A DNA stretch of 18,723 nucleotides from JBOGFC01 sp050742155 (GTDB taxonomy: Bacteria > Actinomycetota > Acidimicrobiia > Spongiisociales > JALYHC01). This document shows positions 7,909-13,667 of this stretch, in pieces. Both the position numbers and the translations under genes were made by a program. The notes below the pieces were generated by a model. It saw only the letters and a list, made by a program, of their open reading frames with translations. It was not told where the DNA came from and searched no databases. The stretch is from the NCBI GenBank assembly GCA_050742155.1, contig JBOGFC010000103.1:1-18723 (forward strand). Reading direction: 5' to 3'. How positions within the stretch are numbered: position 1 is the stretch's first letter; the number at the start of each line of letters is the position of its first letter.

Positions 7909-8321
7909 TGCCGCGCTACGAGCCGCTCGACCACACCGCCGACTCGGGCATCATCGCCTACGGGGCCGACCTTCCCGAGCTGTTCGAGAACGCCGCCTTC
8001 GGGCTCTTCGACCTGATGTTCGACCTCTCGGCGCTCCACACTGGGAGAGAGCAGGATGTTTCTGTGGAGGCCGAGGGTCTCGAGGAGCTGCTCGTCGCCT
8101 GGCTGGAAGAGCTGCTCTTTCGAGCCGAGTCGGAAGGCCTGGCCTTCCTGGCCTTCTCGGTGCGGGAACTGGATGAGAAGAGCCTCCGCGGGGTCGCCAA
8201 GGGCGTCTCGTCCGAGGGGGTGGAGTTGGTCGGCCCGCCGATCAAGGCGGTCACCTACCACGATCTGCAGGTGACCGAGGTGGATGAGGGGTGGCAGGCC
8301 CGGGTGATCTTCGACGTCTAG
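7908..8321 (+). CDS. Archease (RtcB activator)
   Basis: This 137-residue protein shows archease hallmarks: N-terminal YEPLDHTADSGI with the metal-binding Asp, ELFENAAFGLFDLMFDL, LLVAWLEELLFRAESEG, and C-terminal IKAVTYHDLQV...WQARVIFDV. Archease helps RtcB guanylylation and gives the ligase multiple turnover. RtcB itself is encoded 1.3 kb downstream on the same strand, which supports the call. I use ATG 7908, which overlaps the upstream stop (TGATG) and is preceded by GGGAGG; the GTG at 7905 is the alternative. It is probably translated from the same transcript as the thioesterase. The gap to the next gene is 48 bases. Confidence 0.93.
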   Translation: MPRYEPLDHTADSGIIAYGADLPELFENAAFGLFDLMFDLSALHTGREQDVSVEAEGLEELLVAWLEELLFRAESEGLAFLAFSVRELDEKSLRGVAKGVSSEGVELVGPPIKAVTYHDLQVTEVDEGWQARVIFDV

Positions 8322-8369
8322 TACGACGAGTCCGGTGCCAGACTTCGCTGGACAGAAGGAAGGAGAATC

Positions 8370-8804
8370 GTGCCGCTACTTGCTCGTCGCTCCGACCGGG
8401 TCGACGTCCTCAAGACGGTGCCGCTCTTCAGCGGCCTCAGCCTGAAGCAGCTCAACGAGCTGGCCCGGAATGTCGAGGAGGTTCCCGTCCCCAGGGGGAC
8501 CATGTTGGCCAGGGAGGGGCAGGCGGGAAATGAGTTCTTTGTGGTGCTCGAGGGCAAGGCGGCCGTGCGGCGTAGGGGACGGCGCATCGCCACGCTCGGA
8601 GAGGGAGACTACTTCGGCGAGATGTCGATCCTGGATGGGGCCCCCCGCAGCGCCACGGTGGCGGCGGAGACCGATGGGGTCGTGCTGGTGATACGTCGGC
8701 GGGAGTTCAGCGCGCTGCTCGACAGCGTGCCCGGGCTGCTCAAGAAGATCGCGGTGGGCCTGTCCCAACGCCTGCGGGAAGCCGACGAGCGGATCCTGGG
8801 CTGA
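8370..8804 (+). CDS. Stand-alone cyclic nucleotide-binding (CRP-type sensor) domain protein
   Basis: This 144-residue protein is a single cNMP-binding beta-barrel: VPLFSGLSLKQLNELARNVEEV, GTMLAREGQAGNEFFVVLEGKAAV, then the phosphate-binding cassette GDYFGEMSILDGAPRSATVAA (Gly-Glu, Arg-Ser-Ala-Thr), and a C-terminal helix with LSQRLREADERI. The Arg and Glu that contact cAMP in CRP/PKA-type sites are present. There is no helix-turn-helix or enzyme domain, so it is a free sensor module whose partner is unknown. Start is GTG 8370 with a clear AGGAG 5-9 bases upstream. It lies between archease and the oppositely oriented toxin-antitoxin genes. Whether it belongs to the archease transcript is not certain. 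Confidence 0.87.
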   Translation: MPLLARRSDRVDVLKTVPLFSGLSLKQLNELARNVEEVPVPRGTMLAREGQAGNEFFVVLEGKAAVRRRGRRIATLGEGDYFGEMSILDGAPRSATVAAETDGVVLVIRRREFSALLDSVPGLLKKIAVGLSQRLREADERILG

Positions 8805-8828
8805 GCACGAGGCGGAACCTTGAAGCAG

Positions 8829-9263
8829 TCAGCGGCGAGGCCGAGCCAACCACTGGGAGAACGCCTCGGAGGCCGGGATGAGCACCTCGACACCCTCTGC
8901 CCTGGCGGTAGCGGCCAGGTCCTCGTCGAGTGTGCACAGCGGCAGCCGCCGAAGGTCGGCGACCGCAACGTAAGCGGCGTCGTACATGGTGAGCCGGTGG
9001 GCATATCGCAGCGCGTGCATCACCAAGCTGGCGGCTCCGATGAGGACGGGCTGCAGCAACGACATATCTTCGACCGCCTCGTCGAGGTGTCCCCGCGTGA
9101 AGCGTTGGTCGGACAGGTAACGCTTGCGGAGAGCATTGGCTACCTCCAGCACGCAGAGATCGGGCGCCCAGTACTCACAGCGGGCACGGGGGCTGAACAG
9201 CGGTGTCACCGCGTCGACGGCACTGCCCGGGGCCAGGTATTCGACGAACACGCTGGCGTCCAC
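8829..9263 (-). CDS. PIN-domain ribonuclease toxin, VapC-like
   Basis: This 144-residue PIN domain has the expected acidic residues: Asp in the N-terminal DASVFVEYL, Glu in DLCVLEVANALRKRY, Asp in TMYDAAYVAVA and Asp in LCTLDEDLAATA. VapC toxins are metal-dependent RNases that cut tRNA or rRNA and are neutralised by a paired antitoxin. The RHH antitoxin gene lies directly upstream, 13 bases away. The start is GTG 9263, which places the first catalytic Asp at residue 2. The codons just upstream (Ala-Leu-Val) would complete the usual first beta strand, but no ATG, GTG or TTG exists there before an in-frame stop at 9300-9302. Convergent with the cyclic nucleotide-binding gene. Confidence 0.88.
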   Translation of the reverse strand: MDASVFVEYLAPGSAVDAVTPLFSPRARCEYWAPDLCVLEVANALRKRYLSDQRFTRGHLDEAVEDMSLLQPVLIGAASLVMHALRYAHRLTMYDAAYVAVADLRRLPLCTLDEDLAATARAEGVEVLIPASEAFSQWLARPRR

Positions 9264-9276
9264 GACGAGCGCCGCC

Positions 9277-9513
9277 TCAGCGATCCCGGTCCTCCCGGAT
9301 CAGGGCGACGGCAGAGGTGCGCATCTTCCCGGCGGAGCGGCGCCGCCTGCCAACTCGCCGGGCGACCCCTTCCCGGTCGACCAAACGGTTGGCGAGGGTC
9401 TGGCGCAGGATGGCCACCGTCTGGGCGGACATCGACCGGCCTTCACGGGCAGAGCTCTCCCGCAAGGCCTGGTAGACGTCGTCGGGGATGTTGCGAACGT
9501 GTAGCGAACGCAT
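9277..9513 (-). CDS. Ribbon-helix-helix antitoxin, FitA/VapB-like
   Basis: This 78-residue protein starts MRSLHVRNIPDDVYQALRES, the 'hVRNxPddvhxxLre' ribbon-helix-helix pattern of FitA-type antitoxins. The second helix AQTVAILRQTLA follows, and then a very basic C-terminal part (ARRVGRRRRSAGK) expected to wrap the toxin. It should bind its own promoter and block the PIN toxin encoded 13 bases downstream. I use ATG 9513; the frame is open to 9576 but the extra residues lack similarity. Imperfect direct repeats GGTCCCAGAAC (9514-9524) and GGTACCAGACG (9536-9546), 22 bp apart, lie just before the start and could be its operator. Confidence 0.87.
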   Translation of the reverse strand: MRSLHVRNIPDDVYQALRESSAREGRSMSAQTVAILRQTLANRLVDREGVARRVGRRRRSAGKMRTSAVALIREDRDR

Positions 9514-9632
9514 GGTCCCAGAACGATAGCAGATCGGTACCAGACGGTTCGCGATATCCGTGATCGGAGAGCACACCTTGTCTGTCCTAGAGGGGCCGGC
9601 GCGCCGGTCGGTCCAACAGGAGGTTGGCTACG

Positions 9633-11066
9633 GTGGGAGCTATGGAGATCCGGCCGCGCGACCGTGACGTCTGGGAGATCCCCCGAGAGGGGGGCATGAG
9701 GGTGCCGGGGGTGGTGTTCGCCTCGGAGGCCCTCCTCGAGAAGGCCCGGTCCGACCGGGCCACCCAACAGGTGGTGAACGTCGCCCACCTGCCCGGCATC
9801 GTTCGAGCCTCCATGGCCATGCCGGACATCCACTGGGGCTACGGCTTCCCGATCGGTGGGGTGGCCGCCTTCGACGTCTCCGCAGGCGGGGTGGTCTCGC
9901 CCGGCGGGGTGGGGTTCGACATCTGCTGTGGCGTCCGCCTGCTCGCCTCCAGGTTCGGCGAGGCCGACTTCCGCCAACGTCAGGACCGGGTCATGGCCGA
10001 GCTCGACGGCCGCATTCCGCGCGGTCTCGGCAAGGGATCGATCGCCGGACGCCGGCTGGTGGACGAGGTCCTCAAGCGGGGGGCGGCGGCGGTGCTCGAC
10101 GCCGGCTACGGCTGGACCTCCGACCTGGAGCGGTGCGAGGAGCAGGGCACCTCGGCGGGGGCCGAGCCGGCCCATATCAGCGAGCGCGCCGTGGAGCGGG
10201 GCGGGGGCCAACTCGGTTCGCTGGGAGCCGGCAATCACTTTCTCGAAGTGCAGGTCGTCGACCGGATTGAAGATACCCAGGCCGCCGAGGTCTTCGGGCT
10301 AGCCGAGGGGATGGTGTGCTTGATGATCCACTGCGGGAGCCGCGGGCTTGGGCACCAGACCTGCACCGACCAGCTCAAGGTGATGGGGGAAGCGATGCGC
10401 CGCTACGACATCGAGGTGCCCGACCGCCAGTTGGCCGCCGTGCCGGTGGAGTCGAAGGAGGGACAGACCTACCTGGGGGCTATGGCCGCCTCGGCCAACT
10501 TCGCCTGGGCCAACCGCCACGTCCTCGCCCATGCGGCCCGGGAGGCCTTCGCCGCCGCTTTCGGCATGTCTCCCGAGGAGACCGGGATGCAGCTCGTCTA
10601 CGACGTGGCTCATAACCTGGCCAAGCTGGAAGAGCATGATGTGGACGGCCGTTCCCGCCGTCTCTGTGTGCATCGCAAGGGGGCCACCCGGGCTTTTGGT
10701 CCCGGCCATCCCGACCTGCCCTCCGACCTGCGAAGGGTGGGCCAGCCGGTGCTCATCCCCGGCAGCATGGGGACCGCCTCTTGGGTGCTGCGGGGTACGG
10801 CTGGCAACCCGGCCTTCGACACGGCGGCGCACGGCGCGGGGCGGGTGATGAGCCGCAAGCAGGCCAAGAGGGCCGAGAAGGGTGGCAGCGTCAGGTCGAA
10901 GCTGGAGGCCCAGGGGATCGTCGTGCGGCCCGGCTCGGTCGCCCTCCTCTCGGAGGAGGCCCCCTACGCCTACAAGGACGTCGACGAGGTGGTGGACGTC
11001 TGCCAGCGGACCGGCCTGGCCGTCAAGGTGGCCCGGCTGCGGCCGGTCGGGGTGGTGAAGGGGTAG
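9633..11066 (+). CDS. rtcB: RNA-splicing ligase RtcB
   Basis: This 477-residue protein is a full-length RtcB, which joins 2',3'-cyclic-phosphate or 3'-phosphate RNA ends to 5'-OH ends using GTP and manganese. Motifs in order: MPDIHWGYGFPIGGVAAFD, GGVGFDICCGVR (manganese-binding Cys before GVR), GAGNHFLEV, HCGSRGLGHQ, VYDVAHNLAKLEEH, HRKGATRAF and AHGAGRVMSR, where the His is the guanylylated residue. A C-terminal YKDVDEVV block is present. Three in-frame starts are possible: TTG 9624, GTG 9633 and ATG 9642. AGGAGG (9618-9623) sits 9 bases before GTG 9633, which decides my choice; ATG 9642 has a weaker GGGAG. Archease is encoded upstream beyond the toxin-antitoxin pair. The stop is 5 bases from the convergent methyltransferase. 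Confidence 0.96.
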   Translation: MGAMEIRPRDRDVWEIPREGGMRVPGVVFASEALLEKARSDRATQQVVNVAHLPGIVRASMAMPDIHWGYGFPIGGVAAFDVSAGGVVSPGGVGFDICCGVRLLASRFGEADFRQRQDRVMAELDGRIPRGLGKGSIAGRRLVDEVLKRGAAAVLDAGYGWTSDLERCEEQGTSAGAEPAHISERAVERGGGQLGSLGAGNHFLEVQVVDRIEDTQAAEVFGLAEGMVCLMIHCGSRGLGHQTCTDQLKVMGEAMRRYDIEVPDRQLAAVPVESKEGQTYLGAMAASANFAWANRHVLAHAAREAFAAAFGMSPEETGMQLVYDVAHNLAKLEEHDVDGRSRRLCVHRKGATRAFGPGHPDLPSDLRRVGQPVLIPGSMGTASWVLRGTAGNPAFDTAAHGAGRVMSRKQAKRAEKGGSVRSKLEAQGIVVRPGSVALLSEEAPYAYKDVDEVVDVCQRTGLAVKVARLRPVGVVKG

Positions 11067-11071
11067 GGCCG

Positions 11072-11872
11072 CTACCCGGGTTTGAAAGCCTTGACGATCA
11101 CCCCGGTGGCGACGTGGTCCTGGTGGTCCGGCCGGATCGTCCTCCGCATGGCGTCGACGACCTTCGGCGTGAACAGCGGATAGAGAAGCGCCTCGTCGAT
11201 GCCGAAGGGGCGGTGCCCGCCGAGCCACACCTGGGTGAATCCTGCTCTCTCGAGCTTCCCGGCGAAGACCCGCTCCGCCATGGCCCCGGACACTCAACCA
11301 GCCCAGGCGCTCTGGTCGTTCGCCACCTCCGGAGGAAGCTCGTTCTCCACCGTCAAGTCAGCCAGGCAGATCCGGCCTCCCGGCGAGAGGACCCGGAAGA
11401 TCTCCGCCAGGGCCCGGCTCTTCCGGGCGGACAGGTTCAGGACCCCGTTCGAGATCACGACGTCCACCGAGTGGTCGGGCAGGGGGATGGACTCCATCTC
11501 CCCGCGGAGGAAGTCGGTCCAGCCTCCTACTCCGGCCTCTTCGGCGTGGCGGCGACCTCGCTCGCACATCTCCTCCAGGATGTCGAGGCCGATGGCTTGG
11601 CCCTCGGGCCCCACCCGGCGTGCCGCCAGGATGGTGTCGATGCCTCCGCCCGAGCCGACGTCCAGGACGGCCTCCCCGGCTTGGAGGAAGGCGTACCGGA
11701 CCGGGTTCCCTACCCCGAGCGCCCATTGCACCGCCCCCGGGGGGACCTGAGCGAGCTCTTCCTCGCTGTAGAGCCGGCGGGCCACGGCCTCCCCGCCGCC
11801 GGTGGAGATCGCCGCGTAGGCCTGCCGCACGGCCTCCTTGATCTCGTCCTGGAACATGAGGTCACGGGCCAT
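11072..11872 (-). CDS. Putative selenocysteine-containing ArsM-like SAM methyltransferase (in-frame TGA)
   Basis: Read through the TGA at 11294-11296, this is a 266-residue class I SAM methyltransferase of the arsenite methyltransferase (ArsM) type. Seen: LYSEEELAQVPPGAVQWALGVGNP, SAM motif I AVLDVGSGGGIDTILAARRVGP, GLDILEEM, VDVVISNGVLNLSARK and FRVLSPGGRICLADLTV. Then WAG-TGA-VSGAM, followed without frame change by AERVFAGKLERAGFT and RPFGIDEALLYPLF. In ArsM proteins the TGA position is the conserved arsenic-binding Cys. A SECIS-like hairpin follows at the right distance. The other two As-binding Cys positions read Val (ALGVGNP) and Gly (SNGVLN). It is third in the ECF sigma/anti-sigma operon, 9 bases after the anti-sigma stop. 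Alternatives are a nonsense mutation giving 192 residues, or reinitiation at the GTG directly after TGA. The family is strong; Sec is an inference. Confidence 0.72.
11261..11279 (-). promoter_or_regulatory. Candidate bacterial SECIS stem-loop
   Basis: On the minus-strand RNA, counting from the base after UGA, nt 15-21 GGCGGAG pair with nt 27-33 CUUCGCC (six Watson-Crick pairs and one G-U). They enclose the 5-nt loop CGGGU at nt 22-26. Known bacterial SECIS elements are stem-loops right after UGA with a small loop, a G among its first two bases, and the loop about 16-37 nt from UGA. This hairpin meets all three. It was found by eye and not scored by a folding program. Confidence 0.6.
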
Positions 11873-11881
11873 GGCGCGCTC

Positions 11882-12124
11882 CTACAGATCCCCGACGAAT
11901 CGCTCCAGGCGGAGCCTGACCTGCGGGGGGATCTCCTGGGCGCCGCCGGAGGCCAGGAACTCCCGCATCTCCTGGGCGAACTCGAGCTCTCCGCAACACT
12001 TGCGGCAGAACGCCAGGTGCTTCTCGACCTTCTCGTGATCGTCCGGCGAGATGGCGTGGTCCAGGTAGTCCCAGAGCTGCCTCACCGCCTCGGAGCAGGG
12101 GATCAAACCCGGCTTGTCCGTCAT
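11882..12124 (-). CDS. Zinc-binding anti-sigma factor (RsrA/ZAS type)
   Basis: This 80-residue protein carries the ZAS zinc motif H36-x3-C40-x2-C43 (KHLAFCRKC), with an upstream Cys10 in CSEAVRQLWDYLD. The layout closely resembles the redox-sensing anti-sigma factor RsrA. In such proteins oxidation or metal attack releases the bound sigma factor. An additional Cys44 adjoins the motif. The start ATG 12124 overlaps the stop of the sigma gene (ATGA), a coupling typical of sigma/anti-sigma pairs. The longer open frame to 12175 is antisense noise from the sigma gene. It has no membrane helix, so it should act in the cytosol. The inducing signal (thiol oxidation, arsenic or another soft metal) is not determined by the sequence. 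Confidence 0.88.
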   Translation of the reverse strand: MTDKPGLIPCSEAVRQLWDYLDHAISPDDHEKVEKHLAFCRKCCGELEFAQEMREFLASGGAQEIPPQVRLRLERFVGDL

Positions 12125-12741
12125 CGCTTCGCCTCCTTCACGATGAGGAGCCCCGTCTCCTGCGCGTAGGCCCACATCTCCTTCTCGAATAACTTCCGTG
12201 CCCGGTGGAGCCGGGCCAGCACTGTCCCCAGGGGAGCGCCGAGCAAGCGGGCGATCTCCTTGGTGGCGAACCCTTCCATGTAGCGGAGCACCAGCGACGC
12301 CCGATAGATCTCCGGGAGGCGCAGGAGCACCTCCCGGACGTCCTCCCTTCCGAACGACTGGAGGAAGTCGTGGTGCAGGGTGTCCGAATACGGGAAGGGA
12401 TCCTCATCGATCAGGGTCCGGTAGAGGGAGACGTCCTCCACCTCCTCCACGGGGATCTCCACGAGCGAGCGGGTCTGCTTGCGGAGCTGGTCGCGGAACA
12501 CGTTCACCAGGATGGTCTTGAGCCACCGCCCGAAGGCGGCCTCCTCCCGGAGAGTCCCGAAGGCCCGGTAAGCGTGGAGGAGCGTCTCCTGCACGAGGTC
12601 CTCCGCCCCGTCCCGGACCAACCGGTGGGCCAGGGAGTAGAGGATCGGCAGCTGGGCGGGGACCAACCGCTGGAACGACTCCTTCGTTCGGTCCCGAAGC
12701 TCGACCTCGGCCATCCTCCGCCTCTTCGCAACATGAGCCAT
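12121..12741 (-). CDS. ECF (extracytoplasmic function) RNA polymerase sigma factor
   Basis: This 206-residue protein has the two-domain ECF layout. Sigma-2 runs from LPILYSLAHRLVRDGAEDLVQETLLHAYRAF to FGRWLKTILVNVFRDQLRKQTR (about residues 33-93), with the DLVQETLL helix that contacts core polymerase. Sigma-4 spans VREVLLRLPEIYRASLVLRYMEGFATKEIARLLGAPLGTVLARLHRARKLFEKEM (about 130-190) with the -35-binding HTH. It is the first gene of the sigma/anti-sigma/methyltransferase operon and probably autoregulates it. ATG 12741 is used here; ATG 12714 (MAEVELRDR) has a better-placed AGAGG and would shorten it by nine residues. It is divergent from the membrane protein gene at 12850, with a dyad in between. 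Confidence 0.93.
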   Translation of the reverse strand: MAHVAKRRRMAEVELRDRTKESFQRLVPAQLPILYSLAHRLVRDGAEDLVQETLLHAYRAFGTLREEAAFGRWLKTILVNVFRDQLRKQTRSLVEIPVEEVEDVSLYRTLIDEDPFPYSDTLHHDFLQSFGREDVREVLLRLPEIYRASLVLRYMEGFATKEIARLLGAPLGTVLARLHRARKLFEKEMWAYAQETGLLIVKEAKR

Positions 12742-12776
12742 CGCCTCAGATCAGATGACGACGGCGGGACCGAATC

Positions 12777-12802
12777 TATTGCATCGCCCGGAACATGCAA
12801 TA
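12777..12802. promoter_or_regulatory. Dyad TATTGCAT-N10-ATGCAATA between divergent genes
   Basis: A perfect 8-bp inverted repeat with a 10-base spacer lies in the 108-base divergent region, 36 bases from the sigma start and 48 from the membrane-protein start. It is A/T-rich in a very GC-rich background. On the minus strand TTGCAT, 16 bases, then TAGATT reads as a weak -35/-10 pair toward the sigma gene, so the dyad may overlay a promoter. The regulator is unknown. Confidence 0.55.
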
Positions 12803-12849
12803 CGCGCCGAGCACCGGACGTCTTTTTGGGATGAGAGGAGGTGGCGTGC

Positions 12850-13350
12850 ATGGCAACTATCGCATCGGAGGGGGCGAGGACCGAAACCGCGAAGGGCAGC
12901 CTCCGCACGGGTTCCTGGCTCATGGGGCTCGCCTCGGTCGGGTTCATAGGCTACGCGGTGATCTTCTTCGTTCGAAACTTCACGGCCAGCTTCTTGGAGC
13001 TCGGGCTCGGGCCCAATGAGGTAGACGTGGGCAAGGACGCCATCCAGGACTTCAGCCCGTCCCTGTTTCAGTACGTGAGCCATCTGCACATCGCGGTGGC
13101 GGGATTCATCGCGGCGACGGGGCTGGCGGTGTTGTTCCTGGTGGCTTACGGAGTGCGGCGCGGTGAGCTGTGGGCCTGGGTGGGGGCGGTGGCGGCTCCG
13201 GTGCTGGGGCTGGCGGTGGCTCTCCCGGCCCACTATCCGAACAACTTCGACACACTGGGCCACCTGGGGTTGATCTACCTGGCCACGGCGATCTTCGTGG
13301 CCGGGGCGCTCCTCACGCTGCCGGGGGTCGTCGCAAGGCGGCGGGGCTGA
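12850..13350 (+). CDS. Four-helix integral membrane protein, unknown function
   Basis: This 166-residue protein has four predicted membrane helices at about residues 22-44, 78-101, 106-128 and 136-160. An extra-membrane loop of ~30 residues lies between helices 1 and 2 and contains FLELGLGPNEVDVGKDAIQDFSP. His residues sit at helix edges (H78, H80, H128, H138), which could bind a metal or heme, but this is only suggestive. I do not recognise a named family. ATG 12850 has an excellent AGGAGGT 7 bases upstream; the GTG at 12841 is less likely because it lies within that site. It is divergent from the ECF sigma operon and 35 bases upstream of the Cys-rich mini-protein, so it may belong to the same response. 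Confidence 0.82.
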   Translation: MATIASEGARTETAKGSLRTGSWLMGLASVGFIGYAVIFFVRNFTASFLELGLGPNEVDVGKDAIQDFSPSLFQYVSHLHIAVAGFIAATGLAVLFLVAYGVRRGELWAWVGAVAAPVLGLAVALPAHYPNNFDTLGHLGLIYLATAIFVAGALLTLPGVVARRRG

Positions 13351-13385
13351 TTGCCCTCCGCTGAGGGGATACACGGAGGAAGGGA

Positions 13386-13583
13386 ATGGAAACGGCGGTG
13401 GCGCGAACCGGGACTCTCCTGTGCGCCAAGTGCGGGGGCCGGGCGGACGGTTGGGAGTGCGCCATCTGCGGGGCGCTGGCCAAGGAGCACAACCCCAACC
13501 ACCTCCACGTCGGCTCCGACCGATACTGCACGATCCGGTGCGCCGGGTGTGGGAAGGCCGACGTGCACTGCACCTGCGTGTAG
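13386..13583 (+). CDS. Small cysteine-rich protein, likely metal-binding
   Basis: This 65-residue protein has nine cysteines: C13-xx-C16, C25-xx-C28, C48, C52-xx-C55 and C62-x-C64. Histidines include H39 and H41 (NHLHVGSDRYC) and H61. The paired CxxC motifs look like two zinc ribbons or a soft-metal binding fold, not a signal-anchored or membrane protein. The GGAGGAAGG just upstream gives a strong ribosome site for ATG 13386, and Cys spacing is too regular for a chance ORF. It lies 35 bases after the membrane protein, in the same direction, next to the sigma/anti-sigma/ArsM-like operon. This suggests a metal or thiol stress role (inference). No named family was recognised. Confidence 0.82.
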   Translation: METAVARTGTLLCAKCGGRADGWECAICGALAKEHNPNHLHVGSDRYCTIRCAGCGKADVHCTCV

Positions 13584-13667
13584 ACGCGACCGGCTGGTGG
13601 GCAAGCAGACGAGGGTCGGCGAACCCGGGGTTCCTGTGCGCCTCTCCGGCGCGCAACCGCCCGCGGT

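Noticed and set aside
9596..9607. 12-bp palindrome CCGGCGCGCCGG upstream of rtcB
   Set aside because: Perfect but made only of G and C in a GC-rich genome; expected fairly often by chance, no link to a known regulator.
8829..11066. Idea that RtcB repairs cuts made by the neighbouring PIN toxin
   Set aside because: PIN RNases normally give 5'-phosphate and 3'-OH ends, whereas RtcB needs 5'-OH and 2',3'-cyclic or 3'-phosphate ends; proximity alone does not support it.
11072..11293. Stand-alone 73-residue gene starting at GTG right after the TGA
   Set aside because: It is the in-frame C-terminal part of the ArsM-like methyltransferase; its first residues continue the family motif, so a separate gene is less likely than read-through. 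Reinitiation remains possible.
13621..13633. GAACCC-G-GGGTTC palindrome between the Cys-rich gene and hspR
   Set aside because: No T-run and a 1-base centre; not a convincing terminator, only a short GC palindrome in a convergent gap.
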